Assembly (NCBI RefSeq): GCF_013372265.1
Contig: NZ_CP054051.1
Coordinates: 2,256,596 to 2,320,595 of the forward strand
DNA from: Aliarcobacter cibarius
GTDB lineage: Bacteria > Campylobacterota > Campylobacteria > Campylobacterales > Arcobacteraceae
Length of the DNA stretch: 64,000 bases
Direction: 5' to 3'
Shown: positions 46,089 through 56,232 of the stretch, piece after piece
Numbering within the stretch: position 1 is the first letter of the stretch
Layout: each line of letters begins with the position of its first letter
Position numbers and translations under genes: made by a program
The notes under the pieces: model-generated
What the model saw: the letters and a program-made list of their open reading frames with translations, nothing else
The model's database searches: none
What the model was told of the DNA's origin: nothing

Positions 46089-47111
46089 TTAAAAATCGTC
46101 GAAATCTATACTACCCTTAGAATAGTTTACAACATTTCCTTCAAAGAAGTTCGTTCTTTGGTCATTAAAACTTGCATATCCATCAACCCAAGGAATTGGA
46201 TGTTTTACATTATATTCTGGTTTATATCCAACAGCCTCTAGTCTTCTATCTGCTAAATATTCAATATATTGTCTAATTATTCCATCCGTAAAACCTAAAA
46301 TTTGACCTTGAGTAATATAAGCCCCCCATGATGACTCAAGTTCAACAGCTTTTCTGAACATATCTCTAACTGTTCTTTCCAATTCGTCTGTAAACAAATC
46401 TGGTCTTTCTTTTCTAACACTATTTATCATATTTTGGAATAACAATAAATGTGTTACTTCATCTCTTTGAATAAATCTAATCATTTGAGAAGAACCTAAC
46501 ATTTTCCCAGATTTACCTAATGCATAAATTGCTGCAAATCCTGCATAAAAGTATAAACCTTCAAGAATTTGGTTAGCAAACAATGCTAAAAGTAACTTTG
46601 TATCTGTTAATTCTCCATGTGAAAGATTTTTATAAACACTTGCAATATAAGTATTTTTTTCTTTTAATTTAGCATCATTTTTCCACATATCATAGATTAA
46701 ATCTGTGTTATCAGAAATTGATTCAACCATAACAGCGTATGATTTACTATGATTTGCTTCTTCATAAGATTGTCTAGATAAACAAGCATTTATTTCAGGA
46801 GCTGTAATATATGGATTTATATTATCCATTAGATTGTTTGTTTGTAAACTATCCATAAAGATTAACTGAGATAAAACTAAATCATACATTCTTTTTTCAG
46901 CTGGAGTCAGATATTTATAATCTTTTGCATCTTGCGTCATTTGAACTTCTCTTGGAAACCAAGTATTCGCTTCCATCATATCCCATAAATTTAAAGCCCA
47001 TTGATACTTCATTCTAGTGAAATTTATCATCCCATCAGGATTTCCACCAAAAACTCTTCTATCATTTAAACTTTCTTTTGATTCAGGATTATAATTAGTT
47101 TTTCTTTCCAT
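46089..47111 (-). CDS. nrdB: Ribonucleoside-diphosphate reductase beta subunit (class Ia)
   Basis: A 340-residue ferritin-like subunit that holds the di-iron tyrosyl radical. Iron-ligand segments are seen in [32 protein letters not shown] and [15 protein letters not shown]; the tail [10 protein letters not shown] is the peptide that docks on NrdA. It follows nrdA by 31 bases on the same strand. With NrdA it makes deoxynucleotides under oxic or microoxic conditions. Confidence 0.96.
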   Translation of the reverse strand: MERKTNYNPESKESLNDRRVFGGNPDGMINFTRMKYQWALNLWDMMEANTWFPREVQMTQDAKDYKYLTPAEKRMYDLVLSQLIFMDSLQTNNLMDNINPYITAPEINACLSRQSYEEANHSKSYAVMVESISDNTDLIYDMWKNDAKLKEKNTYIASVYKNLSHGELTDTKLLLALFANQILEGLYFYAGFAAIYALGKSGKMLGSSQMIRFIQRDEVTHLLLFQNMINSVRKERPDLFTDELERTVRDMFRKAVELESSWGAYITQGQILGFTDGIIRQYIEYLADRRLEAVGYKPEYNVKHPIPWVDGYASFNDQRTNFFEGNVVNYSKGSIDFDDF

Positions 47112-47142
47112 ATCTTTCCTTTTTTATTAAAAAGCATCTGGT

Positions 47143-49527
47143 TTATTGACAACCAGCACACTCCATACTTCTATCTTCTACATCATTCTTTGCTTCTGGA
47201 CTTTGACTTCTTAGATAATAAGTTGATTTAAGACCTAATTTCCAAGCTAAAGTATAAATTTCATGTAAATATTTTCCACTTGCTTTATCAAGACTCATAA
47301 AGATATTTGTACTTTGACCTTGATCTATCCATTTTTGTCTAATTGCTGCTGCTCTTATTAAATCAAGTTGATCTATTTCAAAAGCTGGAGTATAGTATCC
47401 CCAAGTATCTGGACTTAGTTTTGGTACAACAACTGGTATTAATCCACTTAAATTCTCTTCAAACCATTTTCTTTTATAAACTGGCTCAATTGCTTGAGTT
47501 GTTCCAACTAAAATTGAAATAGAACTTGTTGGTGCAATTGCCATTAGGTAACCATTTCTCATTCCATCTTTTTTAACTTTTTCTCTTAAGCTTTCCCAAT
47601 CACAAGAAGAATCAAATAAATCTTTCTCAACTAAAGCATTTACACTTTGTGGAGCAAAATCATGTGGCATAATACCTTTACTCCAATTTGAACCATCAAA
47701 TGTTGGATAAACACCTTTTTCAACAGCTAAATTTGAGCTTGATAAAATTGCATTATAAGATATTGTTTCCATAACTTCATCAACTTTTTTGAAATGCTCT
47801 TTTGATCCCCAAGTTATTTTAGAAGAAGCTAACATTTCAGCCTCTCCCATAACTCCTAAACCAATACTTCTAGATTTTAAGTTTGTAGCTTTTACTTTTC
47901 TTAGCGGATAGAAATTTAAATCTATTACATTATCAAGCATTCTAACAGCTATTGGGACAACTCTTTTTATATCTTCAGTAGTATTTATTCTTGAAAGATT
48001 TATTGAAGCCAAATTACAAACAGCTGTATCACCATCTGTTTTTTCTTTTTCTACAATAAATATTTTTTTACCACCTATACTATCTAAAGCTGTCACTTTA
48101 TTTGCTTTTTTCTCTAAATCTCCATCAACTTTTACTAAATCTTCTTCTTCAAAAACTTTAATAGTTCCATCTTCAAATTCAATTTTTATTTTGTAGTGAT
48201 TTGGATTTGTATTTTGGAAAATCTCTGTACATAAATTTGAACTTCTAATATGCCCAACATGAGAATTTGGATTTACTCTATTTGCTGTATCCTTGAAGCA
48301 TAAAAATGGACTACCACTTTCAAAATATGAAGTCAAAATCTTTTTCCATAAATCTTTTGCTTTCATTCTATCTTTTGTAATATTCTCATTTTGTTCATAT
48401 GCAACATATTTAGCCTCAAACTCTTCGCCATAACATTCACTTAAATCTTTTACTTCTACAGGGTCAAAAAGTGTCCAATACGAATCTTCTAAAACTCTTT
48501 TCATAAATAAATCACTAATCCACAATGCAGGGAATAAATCGTGAGCTCTTCTTCTCTCTTCTCCAGAGTTTTTCTTTAAATCGATAAAATCAATGATATC
48601 CATATGCCATGGTTCTAAATAAACAGCAATTGCACCTTTTCTAGTACCTAATTGGTCTACCGCAATTGCAATATCATTTGTGATTTTTAAAAAGGGTACA
48701 GTTCCACCAGCTGCACTTTTGTGACCATCAATTGCTCCACCTAAACTTCTAATTTGGTTCCAATCCCAACCAATACCACCACCATATTTAGATAATAGTG
48801 CCATTTCTTTATAACCATCAAAAATACCTTCGATATTATCTGGACTTGAACCAATATAACAAGAACTTAATTGATGTCTATTTGTTCTAGCATTTGATAA
48901 AGTCGGAGTTGCAAGCATAACTTCAAATTTAGAAATAACATCATAAAACTCTTTTGCTCTTTCTTGCTTATTCTCTTCATTTTGAGCTAAGAACATAGCA
49001 ATAGCCATAAACATTTGTTGTGGTAACTCTATTGGCTCACCTTTATTATTTTTAATTAAATATCTATCATATAAAGTTTTTACACCTAGATAATTAAATA
49101 AAAAGTCCCTTTCTTGCTTTATATAACCATTTAAATCATCTAAATCATAACCTTTTGCTAAGTTTGGAATTAATCTTCCAGCTTCAATTCCAAATTTAAT
49201 ATATGATTTTAAATGACAATAAGGCTCACCTTTTATTCCATGTGTTGCTATACCAACTCTATGATATAAATCATATAAGAACAATCTAGCAGCTACAAAT
49301 GTCCAATTTGGGACATCAATATCTATTTTTTCTACAGCAGTTTTAATTAACGCATCTTGAATATCAGAAGAACTCATACCATCAATAAATTTTATACGAG
49401 AATCTAATTCTAATTCACTTTGACTAACTCCATCAAGTCCTTTTGTAGCTTCAATAGTCATTTTTTGGATTTTTGTAATATCCAGAACCTCTTTTCGACC
49501 ATTTCTTTTTTGAATCATTATCGTCAT
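47143..49527 (-). CDS. nrdA: Ribonucleoside-diphosphate reductase alpha subunit (class Ia)
   Basis: A 794-residue catalytic subunit. N-terminal ATP-cone (KRNGRKEVLDITKIQKM), active-site Cys in QLSSCYIGSS, CNLASINLSRI with the second redox Cys, GLGVMGEAEML, and the C-terminal shuttle cysteines in MECAGCQ. The finger-loop NLCTEIFQN is also present. The ATG at 49527 has AGGGG eight bases upstream. The order purB, nrdA, nrdB is conserved in part with Campylobacter (purB-nrdA adjacent). Confidence 0.96.
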   Translation of the reverse strand: MTIMIQKRNGRKEVLDITKIQKMTIEATKGLDGVSQSELELDSRIKFIDGMSSSDIQDALIKTAVEKIDIDVPNWTFVAARLFLYDLYHRVGIATHGIKGEPYCHLKSYIKFGIEAGRLIPNLAKGYDLDDLNGYIKQERDFLFNYLGVKTLYDRYLIKNNKGEPIELPQQMFMAIAMFLAQNEENKQERAKEFYDVISKFEVMLATPTLSNARTNRHQLSSCYIGSSPDNIEGIFDGYKEMALLSKYGGGIGWDWNQIRSLGGAIDGHKSAAGGTVPFLKITNDIAIAVDQLGTRKGAIAVYLEPWHMDIIDFIDLKKNSGEERRRAHDLFPALWISDLFMKRVLEDSYWTLFDPVEVKDLSECYGEEFEAKYVAYEQNENITKDRMKAKDLWKKILTSYFESGSPFLCFKDTANRVNPNSHVGHIRSSNLCTEIFQNTNPNHYKIKIEFEDGTIKVFEEEDLVKVDGDLEKKANKVTALDSIGGKKIFIVEKEKTDGDTAVCNLASINLSRINTTEDIKRVVPIAVRMLDNVIDLNFYPLRKVKATNLKSRSIGLGVMGEAEMLASSKITWGSKEHFKKVDEVMETISYNAILSSSNLAVEKGVYPTFDGSNWSKGIMPHDFAPQSVNALVEKDLFDSSCDWESLREKVKKDGMRNGYLMAIAPTSSISILVGTTQAIEPVYKRKWFEENLSGLIPVVVPKLSPDTWGYYTPAFEIDQLDLIRAAAIRQKWIDQGQSTNIFMSLDKASGKYLHEIYTLAWKLGLKSTYYLRSQSPEAKNDVEDRSMECAGCQ

Positions 49528-49545
49528 TTATTTACCCCTAAAAAA

Positions 49546-50874
49546 TTATTTAAAAACTCTGTTAAAAATTTTATCTACATTTTTTGTGTAATAATCAAAA
49601 TTAAAACACTCTCTTATTTTTTCTTCGCTTAAAGATTTTCTTAACTCATCATCTGCTAGTAGATATTGAAGATATAAAGATTCTCCTTTGTCATTTGTAG
49701 TAGGTTTTCCTTGTTGGATTTCTTGCCAAACTTTCATCGCATTTCTTTGAACTATTTTATAAGCATCTTCTCTACTTACACCTTGAAGTGGAAGTTCTAA
49801 TAAAACTCTTTGAGAGAATACTAATCCTCCAGTTAGATTTAAGTTTTTCATCATATTTTCAGGCATAACTGTAAGATTTGCGATTACACTATTCATTCTA
49901 TGAAGCATGAAATCTGTTGTAATAAATGCATCTGGTAACCAGAATCTTTCTGTTGAAGAGTGAGAAATATCTCTTTCATGCCATAAAGCTACATTTTCCA
50001 TAGCAGGAATACAATAAGCTCTAATCATTCTTGCAAGTCCAGTTATATTTTCTGTTAAAATAGGATTTCTTTTGTGTGGCATTGCTGAACTTCCTTTTTG
50101 TCCAGCTGCAAAATACTCCTCAGCTTCATAAACCTCTGTTCTTTGTAAATGTCTTACTTGTACAGCAAATTTCTCAACACTAGAAGCTAAAAGAGCTAAA
50201 GAAGTTGCGAGTCTTGCATATCTATCTCTATGAATTACTTGATTAGAACAAGGTTCTGGTTTAAGTCCTAACTCAGCCATTGCATACTCTTCAAGTTCTA
50301 ATGGTGCATGAGCGAAATTCCCCATAGCTCCACTAATTTGTCCAACTACAATTACTTCCATAGTATCTTCAAGATTTTTTAAATGTCTTGCTACTTCATC
50401 ATACCAAACTGCAAGAGTAAGTCCAAAAGTAATAGGCTCACCATGAATCCCATGACTTCTTCCAACCATTAAAGTGTATTTGTGTTCTTCAGCTCTTTTT
50501 TTAATAGATTCCATAAGCATTTTCACATCTTTAATGATGATTTCTAAAGAATCTCTCATTTGTAATGCAACACCTGTATCAACAGCATCTGAACTAGTCA
50601 TTCCATAATGGAACCATCTTGATTCTTCTCCTAAGCTTTCAGATACACTTGTGTTAAACGCGATTAAGTCATGCTTTGTAATAGCTTCAATCTCTTCTAT
50701 TCTCTCCACAGAAAATTTTGCATTTTTTACTATTTTTTCGCAATCTTCATCTGGAATAAGACCTAACTTGTTCCAAGCCTTAACAGCTGCCTTTTCAACT
50801 TCTAACCAAGCTGCATATCTTGCTTCTTGAGTCCATTTTGAGCTCATCTCTTCTCTTGCATATCTCTCAACCAT
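49546..50874 (-). CDS. purB: Adenylosuccinate lyase
   Basis: A 442-residue fumarase-superfamily lyase that acts twice in purine synthesis, releasing fumarate from SAICAR and adenylosuccinate. Conserved regions: FHYGMTSSDAVDTG, VGRSHGIHGEPITFG with catalytic His, and the signature GSSAMPHKRNPI. It is the first gene of the minus-strand set purB-nrdA-nrdB-OmpA-like and has TAAGGGA upstream of its ATG. Confidence 0.96.
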   Translation of the reverse strand: MVERYAREEMSSKWTQEARYAAWLEVEKAAVKAWNKLGLIPDEDCEKIVKNAKFSVERIEEIEAITKHDLIAFNTSVSESLGEESRWFHYGMTSSDAVDTGVALQMRDSLEIIIKDVKMLMESIKKRAEEHKYTLMVGRSHGIHGEPITFGLTLAVWYDEVARHLKNLEDTMEVIVVGQISGAMGNFAHAPLELEEYAMAELGLKPEPCSNQVIHRDRYARLATSLALLASSVEKFAVQVRHLQRTEVYEAEEYFAAGQKGSSAMPHKRNPILTENITGLARMIRAYCIPAMENVALWHERDISHSSTERFWLPDAFITTDFMLHRMNSVIANLTVMPENMMKNLNLTGGLVFSQRVLLELPLQGVSREDAYKIVQRNAMKVWQEIQQGKPTTNDKGESLYLQYLLADDELRKSLSEEKIRECFNFDYYTKNVDKIFNRVFK

Positions 50875-50975
50875 AAAAAATCCCTTATAATCATATTTCT
50901 ATAAATTTTATACTATTATTTTGTTAAAATTAAGGGATATTGTATCCATTATGAACTTAAAGTAGGAAGGCTATT

Positions 50976-51872
50976 TTGGCATTTACATTAAAAAAATACA
51001 AAGCAATAAAAGATAAAAAAATACAGTTATTTTTAATAAAAGACTTAGGCTTAGACCCAAAAGTAGGGCAAAGATTAACTTCTAAAGGAAGAATATTTGA
51101 TGAAAATATGAATACAATAAATACAGGCGAAACCATCCCAACTGAATATATTTTTATTGCTGTTTTTGAAGGTACAACGAGAGGGCTAAAACCCTTACTT
51201 GAATTTAATGATTTTGCTATTTTTGATAAACCAACAAACTTAATGGTTCATCCAATTTCAAAAAACACTCCTTATTCTCTTCTTGATGAAATTCGTTACC
51301 ATTTTGGTGAAAATGCAAATCTAATTCATAGAATAGATGCTGAAACATCAGGTCTTGTAATTGTTGGGAAAAATAAGAAAAGTGAAATCGAGCTAAAAGA
51401 TATGTTTCAAGAAAAAAAATATCATAAATCCTATTTAGCAATAATTCAAGGAGAAATAAAAGAAGAAATTACAATAAATAGAGGATTAGATAGAGAAGGG
51501 CTTGCTATTGGTGTAAGAATGAAAGTTTGTGATGATGGAAAAGAGTCAATAACAATAATTAAACCTATAAAATATAATAAGAACAGAGATTTAACACTAG
51601 TAGAAGCTATTCCACTTACTGGACGACAACATCAAATTAGAGTTCATTTATATTCTATTGGTCATACCATTTTAGGAGATCCAATTTATGGGATTGATGA
51701 TGAAAATGCAGAGAATTATTTAAATAAAACATTAAGTGAAGAAGATAGATTTAAAGTAACAAAATCACACAGGCTTTGGCTTCATGCAAACTATTTGGAA
51801 TTTTCTTATAAGAATATTACGTACAAAATATTTTCAAAAAATGATGAAATTTATAGGGAGTTTGACAAATAA
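50976..51872 (+). CDS. RluA-family pseudouridine synthase
   Basis: A 298-residue protein with an S4-like N-terminal part and the RluA synthase core: PTNLMVHP, the catalytic Asp motif LIHRIDAETSGLVIVG, the TGRQHQIRVHL segment and HTILGDPIYG. It modifies uridine in rRNA or tRNA; which one cannot be told. The start is TTG at 50976, supported by TAGGAAGG upstream. It stands alone, ended by the terminator at 51871. Confidence 0.9.
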   Translation: MAFTLKKYKAIKDKKIQLFLIKDLGLDPKVGQRLTSKGRIFDENMNTINTGETIPTEYIFIAVFEGTTRGLKPLLEFNDFAIFDKPTNLMVHPISKNTPYSLLDEIRYHFGENANLIHRIDAETSGLVIVGKNKKSEIELKDMFQEKKYHKSYLAIIQGEIKEEITINRGLDREGLAIGVRMKVCDDGKESITIIKPIKYNKNRDLTLVEAIPLTGRQHQIRVHLYSIGHTILGDPIYGIDDENAENYLNKTLSEEDRFKVTKSHRLWLHANYLEFSYKNITYKIFSKNDEIYREFDK

Positions 51873-51894
51873 AAGCAAACAAAAGTTTGCTTTT
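51871..51894. terminator. Bidirectional terminator between RluA-type gene and periplasmic protein gene
   Basis: A perfect 10-bp stem (AAAAGCAAAC / GTTTGCTTTT) with an AAAA loop and A/T runs on each side, between convergent genes. Confidence 0.85.
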
Positions 51895-51900
51895 AAATAA

Positions 51901-52362
51901 TTATTTTACAAAGTTTGCTAATTCTTCTTTTTTAGAAATTTTATCTACTTTTACAACTTTTCCATTTTCTAAACTATATACAATAATTTTTCCATCTTCT
52001 TTTGTAAAATTATCTTTATTTGTATCATCTAAAAGAAGGATTGAGAAAGGATATTTTTTCATTTTTGGTAAAGCAATGAATTTAGATATAAGACTTGGCA
52101 TTCCAGAAATATCCGCAACATAAACTGCACCATTTTTCTCTAAAACATTCTCTTTTTCACTTAATGGTAAAAGATAATCTCTTAACATATCACTTGAACC
52201 TTTGTCGCTTGCAAAAAGAATAGTTTTTACTTTTTGATCAACTATGTGTTCTTTTTCAAACTGATCTTTGATTTTTATCTCAGTTATAGTTGAATCAACA
52301 GCTAAAGGTGCTGCGTTTAATCCTAAAGCTAAAAAAGTAGCTAATAATAATTTTTTTATCAT
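51901..52362 (-). CDS. Periplasmic protein of unknown function, thioredoxin-like appearance
   Basis: A 153-residue protein with a signal peptide (MIKKLLLATFLALGLNAAP). The rest alternates strands and helices (VKTILFASDKGSSDMLRDYL; NGAVYVADISGMPSLISKF; YPFSILLLDDTNKDNF), which suggests a thioredoxin-like fold lacking a CxxC pair. Similar small FAM-type or YtfJ-like proteins are known, but I would not assign one. It is followed by a bidirectional terminator; upstream (higher coordinates) lies the TRIC-like gene, 52 bases away. Confidence 0.65.
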   Translation of the reverse strand: MIKKLLLATFLALGLNAAPLAVDSTITEIKIKDQFEKEHIVDQKVKTILFASDKGSSDMLRDYLLPLSEKENVLEKNGAVYVADISGMPSLISKFIALPKMKKYPFSILLLDDTNKDNFTKEDGKIIVYSLENGKVVKVDKISKKEELANFVK

Positions 52363-52414
52363 ATTTTTCCTTTGAAATTTTTCGAGATTTTATCTGTAAA
52401 AAGTAAACAGAAAA

Positions 52415-53032
52415 TTAATTTTCTTTTGATAAAGTTGGTAAATGCCATTTTTTATAGTACGCAAGAACTCTTAAAACAACACCAAATATAAATACAAGAA
52501 TAAGTGAAAATAAATTTCTTAGTTCAAAAATCTCTAAAATATAAACAATACTACCAATAATCAAAGCAACTGTTGCATAAAACTCTGAAACTAAAATAAA
52601 AGGCATTCTATTTATTAGAACATCTCTTATAGTTCCTCCACCAACAGCTGTTATAAATGCTAACATTACAGCACTTAGAAAGTTAAAACCACTCTCAATA
52701 GCAATAATTGCCCCAGTTATTGCAAATGATGAAAGTCCAATAGCATCAGATATCACAAAAGCCCATTTACCTTCAAGATTTGTAATTTTATGAAGTTTAA
52801 AAAGCATTGCAATTAAAACAGTTACAATAACAAGACTAAGAGGTAAATTTGAAGTAAAAACATAAGGAGTTCTATCTGCTAAAACATCTCTTGTCATTCC
52901 ACCACCAAAAGCAGTTAAAAATGCAGAAATAAAAACTCCTAAAATATCAAGTTTGCAGTGTACGGCAATTAAAAAACCACTTAATGCAAAAGAGATTATT
53001 CCTATGATATCAGCAATCTCTAAAGCACTCAT
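52415..53032 (-). CDS. TRIC-type (UPF0126) cation channel family membrane protein
   Basis: A 205-residue inner-membrane protein with seven predicted helices arranged as two homologous halves. Each half carries a glycine-rich motif: TAFGGGMTRDVLADR and TAVGGGTIRDVLINR. This is the UPF0126 (YadS/YicG) family, whose members were shown structurally to be trimeric intracellular cation channel relatives and, in some cases, glycine transporters. The substrate here is undetermined. It overlaps the thyX stop by 4 bases (ATGA). Confidence 0.9.
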   Translation of the reverse strand: MSALEIADIIGIISFALSGFLIAVHCKLDILGVFISAFLTAFGGGMTRDVLADRTPYVFTSNLPLSLVIVTVLIAMLFKLHKITNLEGKWAFVISDAIGLSSFAITGAIIAIESGFNFLSAVMLAFITAVGGGTIRDVLINRMPFILVSEFYATVALIIGSIVYILEIFELRNLFSLILVFIFGVVLRVLAYYKKWHLPTLSKEN

Positions 53033-53850
53033 TTTAAAAGCTCTTGCATTGCAATTGCAGTTTGTCTAATCTCCCATTGAGCATGTTCATCAAGTCTTAG
53101 TTTAAAATAGTTATCTAGCTGTTTTGGCATAAATGCACCCCAAATTTGAGTATAACCCATTTGAGGGATAACTCTTCTAGCTTCTTGAGGTTTAATTCCT
53201 TCTTCAAGTAGCTCAAAATATAAATCTTCACTTTGTTTAATAAGGTCTTGTACTTTTTGATTGTCTCTTAATTTTTCACTTACATAAAATTCAAAAGGTA
53301 CTCTTTTTGCACTTACATATCTTCTACTTAACTCTTGCCATGATACCCTATGTCTTACCATTTGACTTCTTGTTGGGAAATCAACTTTAAATAAAAATAC
53401 TTTGAAGTAGTCTTTTATAATATCACACTCTTCTTTCGTATTAAAAATTGTTCGAATATCAAAACTAAACTCTTCTTTTAAATTCTCAAAATCATAAACT
53501 AATGCTCTATAATTTGTTAATAAATATCTATCATCTAAATTTTCACCAAATTTTTTACAATTTGAATACTCTAATTTTAGAATCTCTTGATGCTTAGGGT
53601 TCTCATAATCAAGTAACACAGGTACAAATTCAAAACTAGAACTTGGTAAACCCATACTCTCTGCCATAAGCCTATTATATAAACTTTCACTTCCTAAAGC
53701 TTTCGGATTTTGATAACAAATTGAAGCTACTTGAGTTATAGCTAAAATTCTATTTTCTTCATTTAAATTGGCTCTACTAAAATCCCAATTCTCTACAAAA
53801 CCAATATTATCGCCTAAAATATTTTGTTTTTCATTTATTTTTTCTATCAC
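53029..53850 (-). CDS. thyX: Flavin-dependent thymidylate synthase ThyX
   Basis: A 273-residue enzyme that makes dTMP from dUMP with FAD and methylene-tetrahydrofolate. The ThyX motif RHRVSWQELSRRY (RHRx7S) is intact. A longer start at TTG 53889 is possible, but GTG at 53850 has AAAGG seven bases before it, and the -10 element at 53881-53886 would fall inside the longer version. So GTG 53850 is preferred. It overlaps the TRIC-like gene. No thyA is seen in the window. Confidence 0.9.
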   Translation of the reverse strand: MIEKINEKQNILGDNIGFVENWDFSRANLNEENRILAITQVASICYQNPKALGSESLYNRLMAESMGLPSSSFEFVPVLLDYENPKHQEILKLEYSNCKKFGENLDDRYLLTNYRALVYDFENLKEEFSFDIRTIFNTKEECDIIKDYFKVFLFKVDFPTRSQMVRHRVSWQELSRRYVSAKRVPFEFYVSEKLRDNQKVQDLIKQSEDLYFELLEEGIKPQEARRVIPQMGYTQIWGAFMPKQLDNYFKLRLDEHAQWEIRQTAIAMQELLK

Positions 53851-53880
53851 TATTTTGCCTTTATAAAAAATTGAATGTTG

Positions 53881-53888
53881 ATTATACA
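53881..53888 (-). promoter_or_regulatory. -10 promoter element for thyX
   Basis: TGTATAAT on the minus strand holds a perfect TATAAT hexamer about 30 bases before the GTG at 53850. It lies between the GGDEF gene and thyX, which suggests independent transcription. Confidence 0.45.
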
Positions 53889-53898
53889 AAAAAGTTTA

Positions 53899-56148
53899 TT
53901 ATGATATAATTTCGACTCTATTTCTACCAAGATTCTTTGCTTTATATACAGCTTCATCTGCTCTTTTTATAGTTTTAAATATATCTTCATCATCTTTATA
54001 TATTGTTGCACCAAAGGAACATGTTCGTTTCCCAATTTTTGGGAAATTATAAATTTCTACTTTATGTCTTAAATTTTCTAAAATCTTCAACAAATCTTTT
54101 TCATCTTTTAATTTAAGAACTAATATAAACTCTTCTCCACCCCATCTAACAAAAATATCATTACTTCTTAAATTAGTACAAATAACTTTTACAAAATCAA
54201 TTAAAACTAAATCTCCAACATCATGACCAAATGTATCATTAACATATTTAAAATTATCTATGTCAAGCATAACAACTGCTAATTTTAAATTGAATTTATT
54301 AATACTTATTATCCAATCTTTGTAATATTTATCAAAATACTCTCTGTTATAAGCATTTGTCAATTTATCTTGAGTTACTTTAATTTCTAATTTAATTTTC
54401 TCTTTGATTGTATTTGTAATATCAGTAAATCCAACTATCATAATATCTTCATCAAAACTATTTACAGTAACAAAAAATTTATGTTCTTTTGAATCTTTTC
54501 CTTTCATAGCAACAATTCTTTTTGAACCATCAAGAATTTTTAATTCATTTATCCAATCTTCAGGATTTTCCAATTTCTTCAAATGGAAAAATTCATCATT
54601 TTGTATGAAAAATTCACAAATACTTTTATGAGATTTTTTAAAATCTGAAAGATTTGAAAAACCAAAGAAATCAAAAAACTTATTATTTGCATATTTTGTG
54701 TTTTTCCCATTTGTTAAAATAATCATATTGTCTTGTAAATCTATAAGCTTTTCAATTCTTTTATAACTTCTTTTTAATCTATCTTCAATCTTTTTTTCTT
54801 TAGTTACATCTTTTATTATTGAAAAAAGAATTATTCCACTTGTTGTTTCTATAGGAGAAGAATCTACTTCTACAATTTTGATTTTTCCATTGTTTAATTT
54901 ATGCTCAAAAACAAAAGAATTTGTCTTAAGTTGCTTTGCTTCTTGATAAATAGTATTTAATTCTTCTTGAGAAAGTTGATTTATTTCATTTACATTCATA
55001 GATTTGAGTTTTTCTAAAGAATATTCATAAAAACTAACTGCACTATTGTTTGCATCTAATATTTGACCATCTTTAGGGTCTATTAGTAACATAATTGAAG
55101 AGTGTATCCTAAACATATTTTCAAATCTATCTTTTTCATTATTTAGCTCTTTTAGTAATTTTTGTTCATTATTAAAATTTCGCTTCATAACTGAGATAAT
55201 AATTATACTAGCAAAAATAAACAGCCCCAGAAAAATAGATTTTACAATCAAATTATCTTTCCAAGATTTTAAATATTCATCTTGAGAAAGTGCTACTTGG
55301 ATATAAAAAGGAAACTTTTCCATAGTTATAAAACTTGCAAATCTTTTTATATCATCAGTAGATGCTGTGTATTCCAAATATCCATATTTGCTTCCAGATT
55401 TTATTAATTTAGAAATTTCATTATCTTTAGGCAAAGGTTTATTTATAAAGCCATCATCTAAACTAGGATATCTAGTTATTAGTTTTGTTGTTTCAGAATT
55501 TCTGATAAGAGCAACACCATTTTGACCAATATCTATAGATGACAGAATTTTTCTAATAAAACTAGTATTTATAACTGCTGCTAAAATACCATCTAAATTC
55601 TTATTTTCATCTCTAATCGCATGTAATAAAAGAATTGATTCTCTGCCACTTAATCTTGAAATTACTACATCAGAAAAAGATTTGTTTAAATCTTTATTGT
55701 TTTTTAACTCTTTAAAATATTCTCTATCAGAAACATTTACATCTTTTGATAATCTATTTGAAGCATATTTTATATCTCCATCTTTATCAATGTAGATTAA
55801 CTTTTCAATTTCATCAAAACTATCAGCAAAACTCTTTAGTTTGATTGAGATAGTATCATTATATTCTTCTAAGATCCTATTGTCATAAAAAACACTATTT
55901 TTGTCTTTTGTAAAAATTACCTTTTTTGCAAGTAATAAAATATTATCAACTCTTTCAAAATCATGTTCTATTTTTTTTATTAAAAGTGTGGAAAGATTAT
56001 TTGTTTCTTTAGATACCTGTTCAATAGCTTTTTGATAATTTGATACTTCTTGACCTATAAATAAAAAAATAATTAAAAATACAGAGACCAAAAACCATCT
56101 ATGACTAGAAAAGTTAAAATCCGTAAGCACCTTAAAATTCAATATCAA
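53899..56148 (-). CDS. Cache-PAS-PAS-GGDEF membrane diguanylate cyclase
   Basis: A 749-residue membrane protein. Helix one (about 18-34), a double-Cache-type periplasmic sensor (about 40-285, with LIYIDKDGDIKYASN), helix two (about 303-320), then two PAS domains (about 340-455 and 470-575) and a GGDEF domain (about 590-745) with active site RWGGEEF and I-site RSND five residues before it. It should produce cyclic di-GMP in response to a small periplasmic ligand. No EAL domain. The TTG start is uncertain. The ligand is not readable. Confidence 0.9.
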   Translation of the reverse strand: MILNFKVLTDFNFSSHRWFLVSVFLIIFLFIGQEVSNYQKAIEQVSKETNNLSTLLIKKIEHDFERVDNILLLAKKVIFTKDKNSVFYDNRILEEYNDTISIKLKSFADSFDEIEKLIYIDKDGDIKYASNRLSKDVNVSDREYFKELKNNKDLNKSFSDVVISRLSGRESILLLHAIRDENKNLDGILAAVINTSFIRKILSSIDIGQNGVALIRNSETTKLITRYPSLDDGFINKPLPKDNEISKLIKSGSKYGYLEYTASTDDIKRFASFITMEKFPFYIQVALSQDEYLKSWKDNLIVKSIFLGLFIFASIIIISVMKRNFNNEQKLLKELNNEKDRFENMFRIHSSIMLLIDPKDGQILDANNSAVSFYEYSLEKLKSMNVNEINQLSQEELNTIYQEAKQLKTNSFVFEHKLNNGKIKIVEVDSSPIETTSGIILFSIIKDVTKEKKIEDRLKRSYKRIEKLIDLQDNMIILTNGKNTKYANNKFFDFFGFSNLSDFKKSHKSICEFFIQNDEFFHLKKLENPEDWINELKILDGSKRIVAMKGKDSKEHKFFVTVNSFDEDIMIVGFTDITNTIKEKIKLEIKVTQDKLTNAYNREYFDKYYKDWIISINKFNLKLAVVMLDIDNFKYVNDTFGHDVGDLVLIDFVKVICTNLRSNDIFVRWGGEEFILVLKLKDEKDLLKILENLRHKVEIYNFPKIGKRTCSFGATIYKDDEDIFKTIKRADEAVYKAKNLGRNRVEIIS

Positions 56149-56232
56149 CCAACCTATATATTTTATAAAAGTAAAATATTATATTTAAATCAACTTCTAA
56201 AAGCAATCATCTAAATAAATAGTTACAATAAT

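Noticed and set aside
50879-50938. An 8-bp inverted repeat (ATCCCTTA / TAAGGGAT) across the purB-RluA divergent region
   Set aside because: One arm is simply the purB ribosome-binding site; arms are 43 bases apart with no other symmetry, so chance is the likeliest cause.
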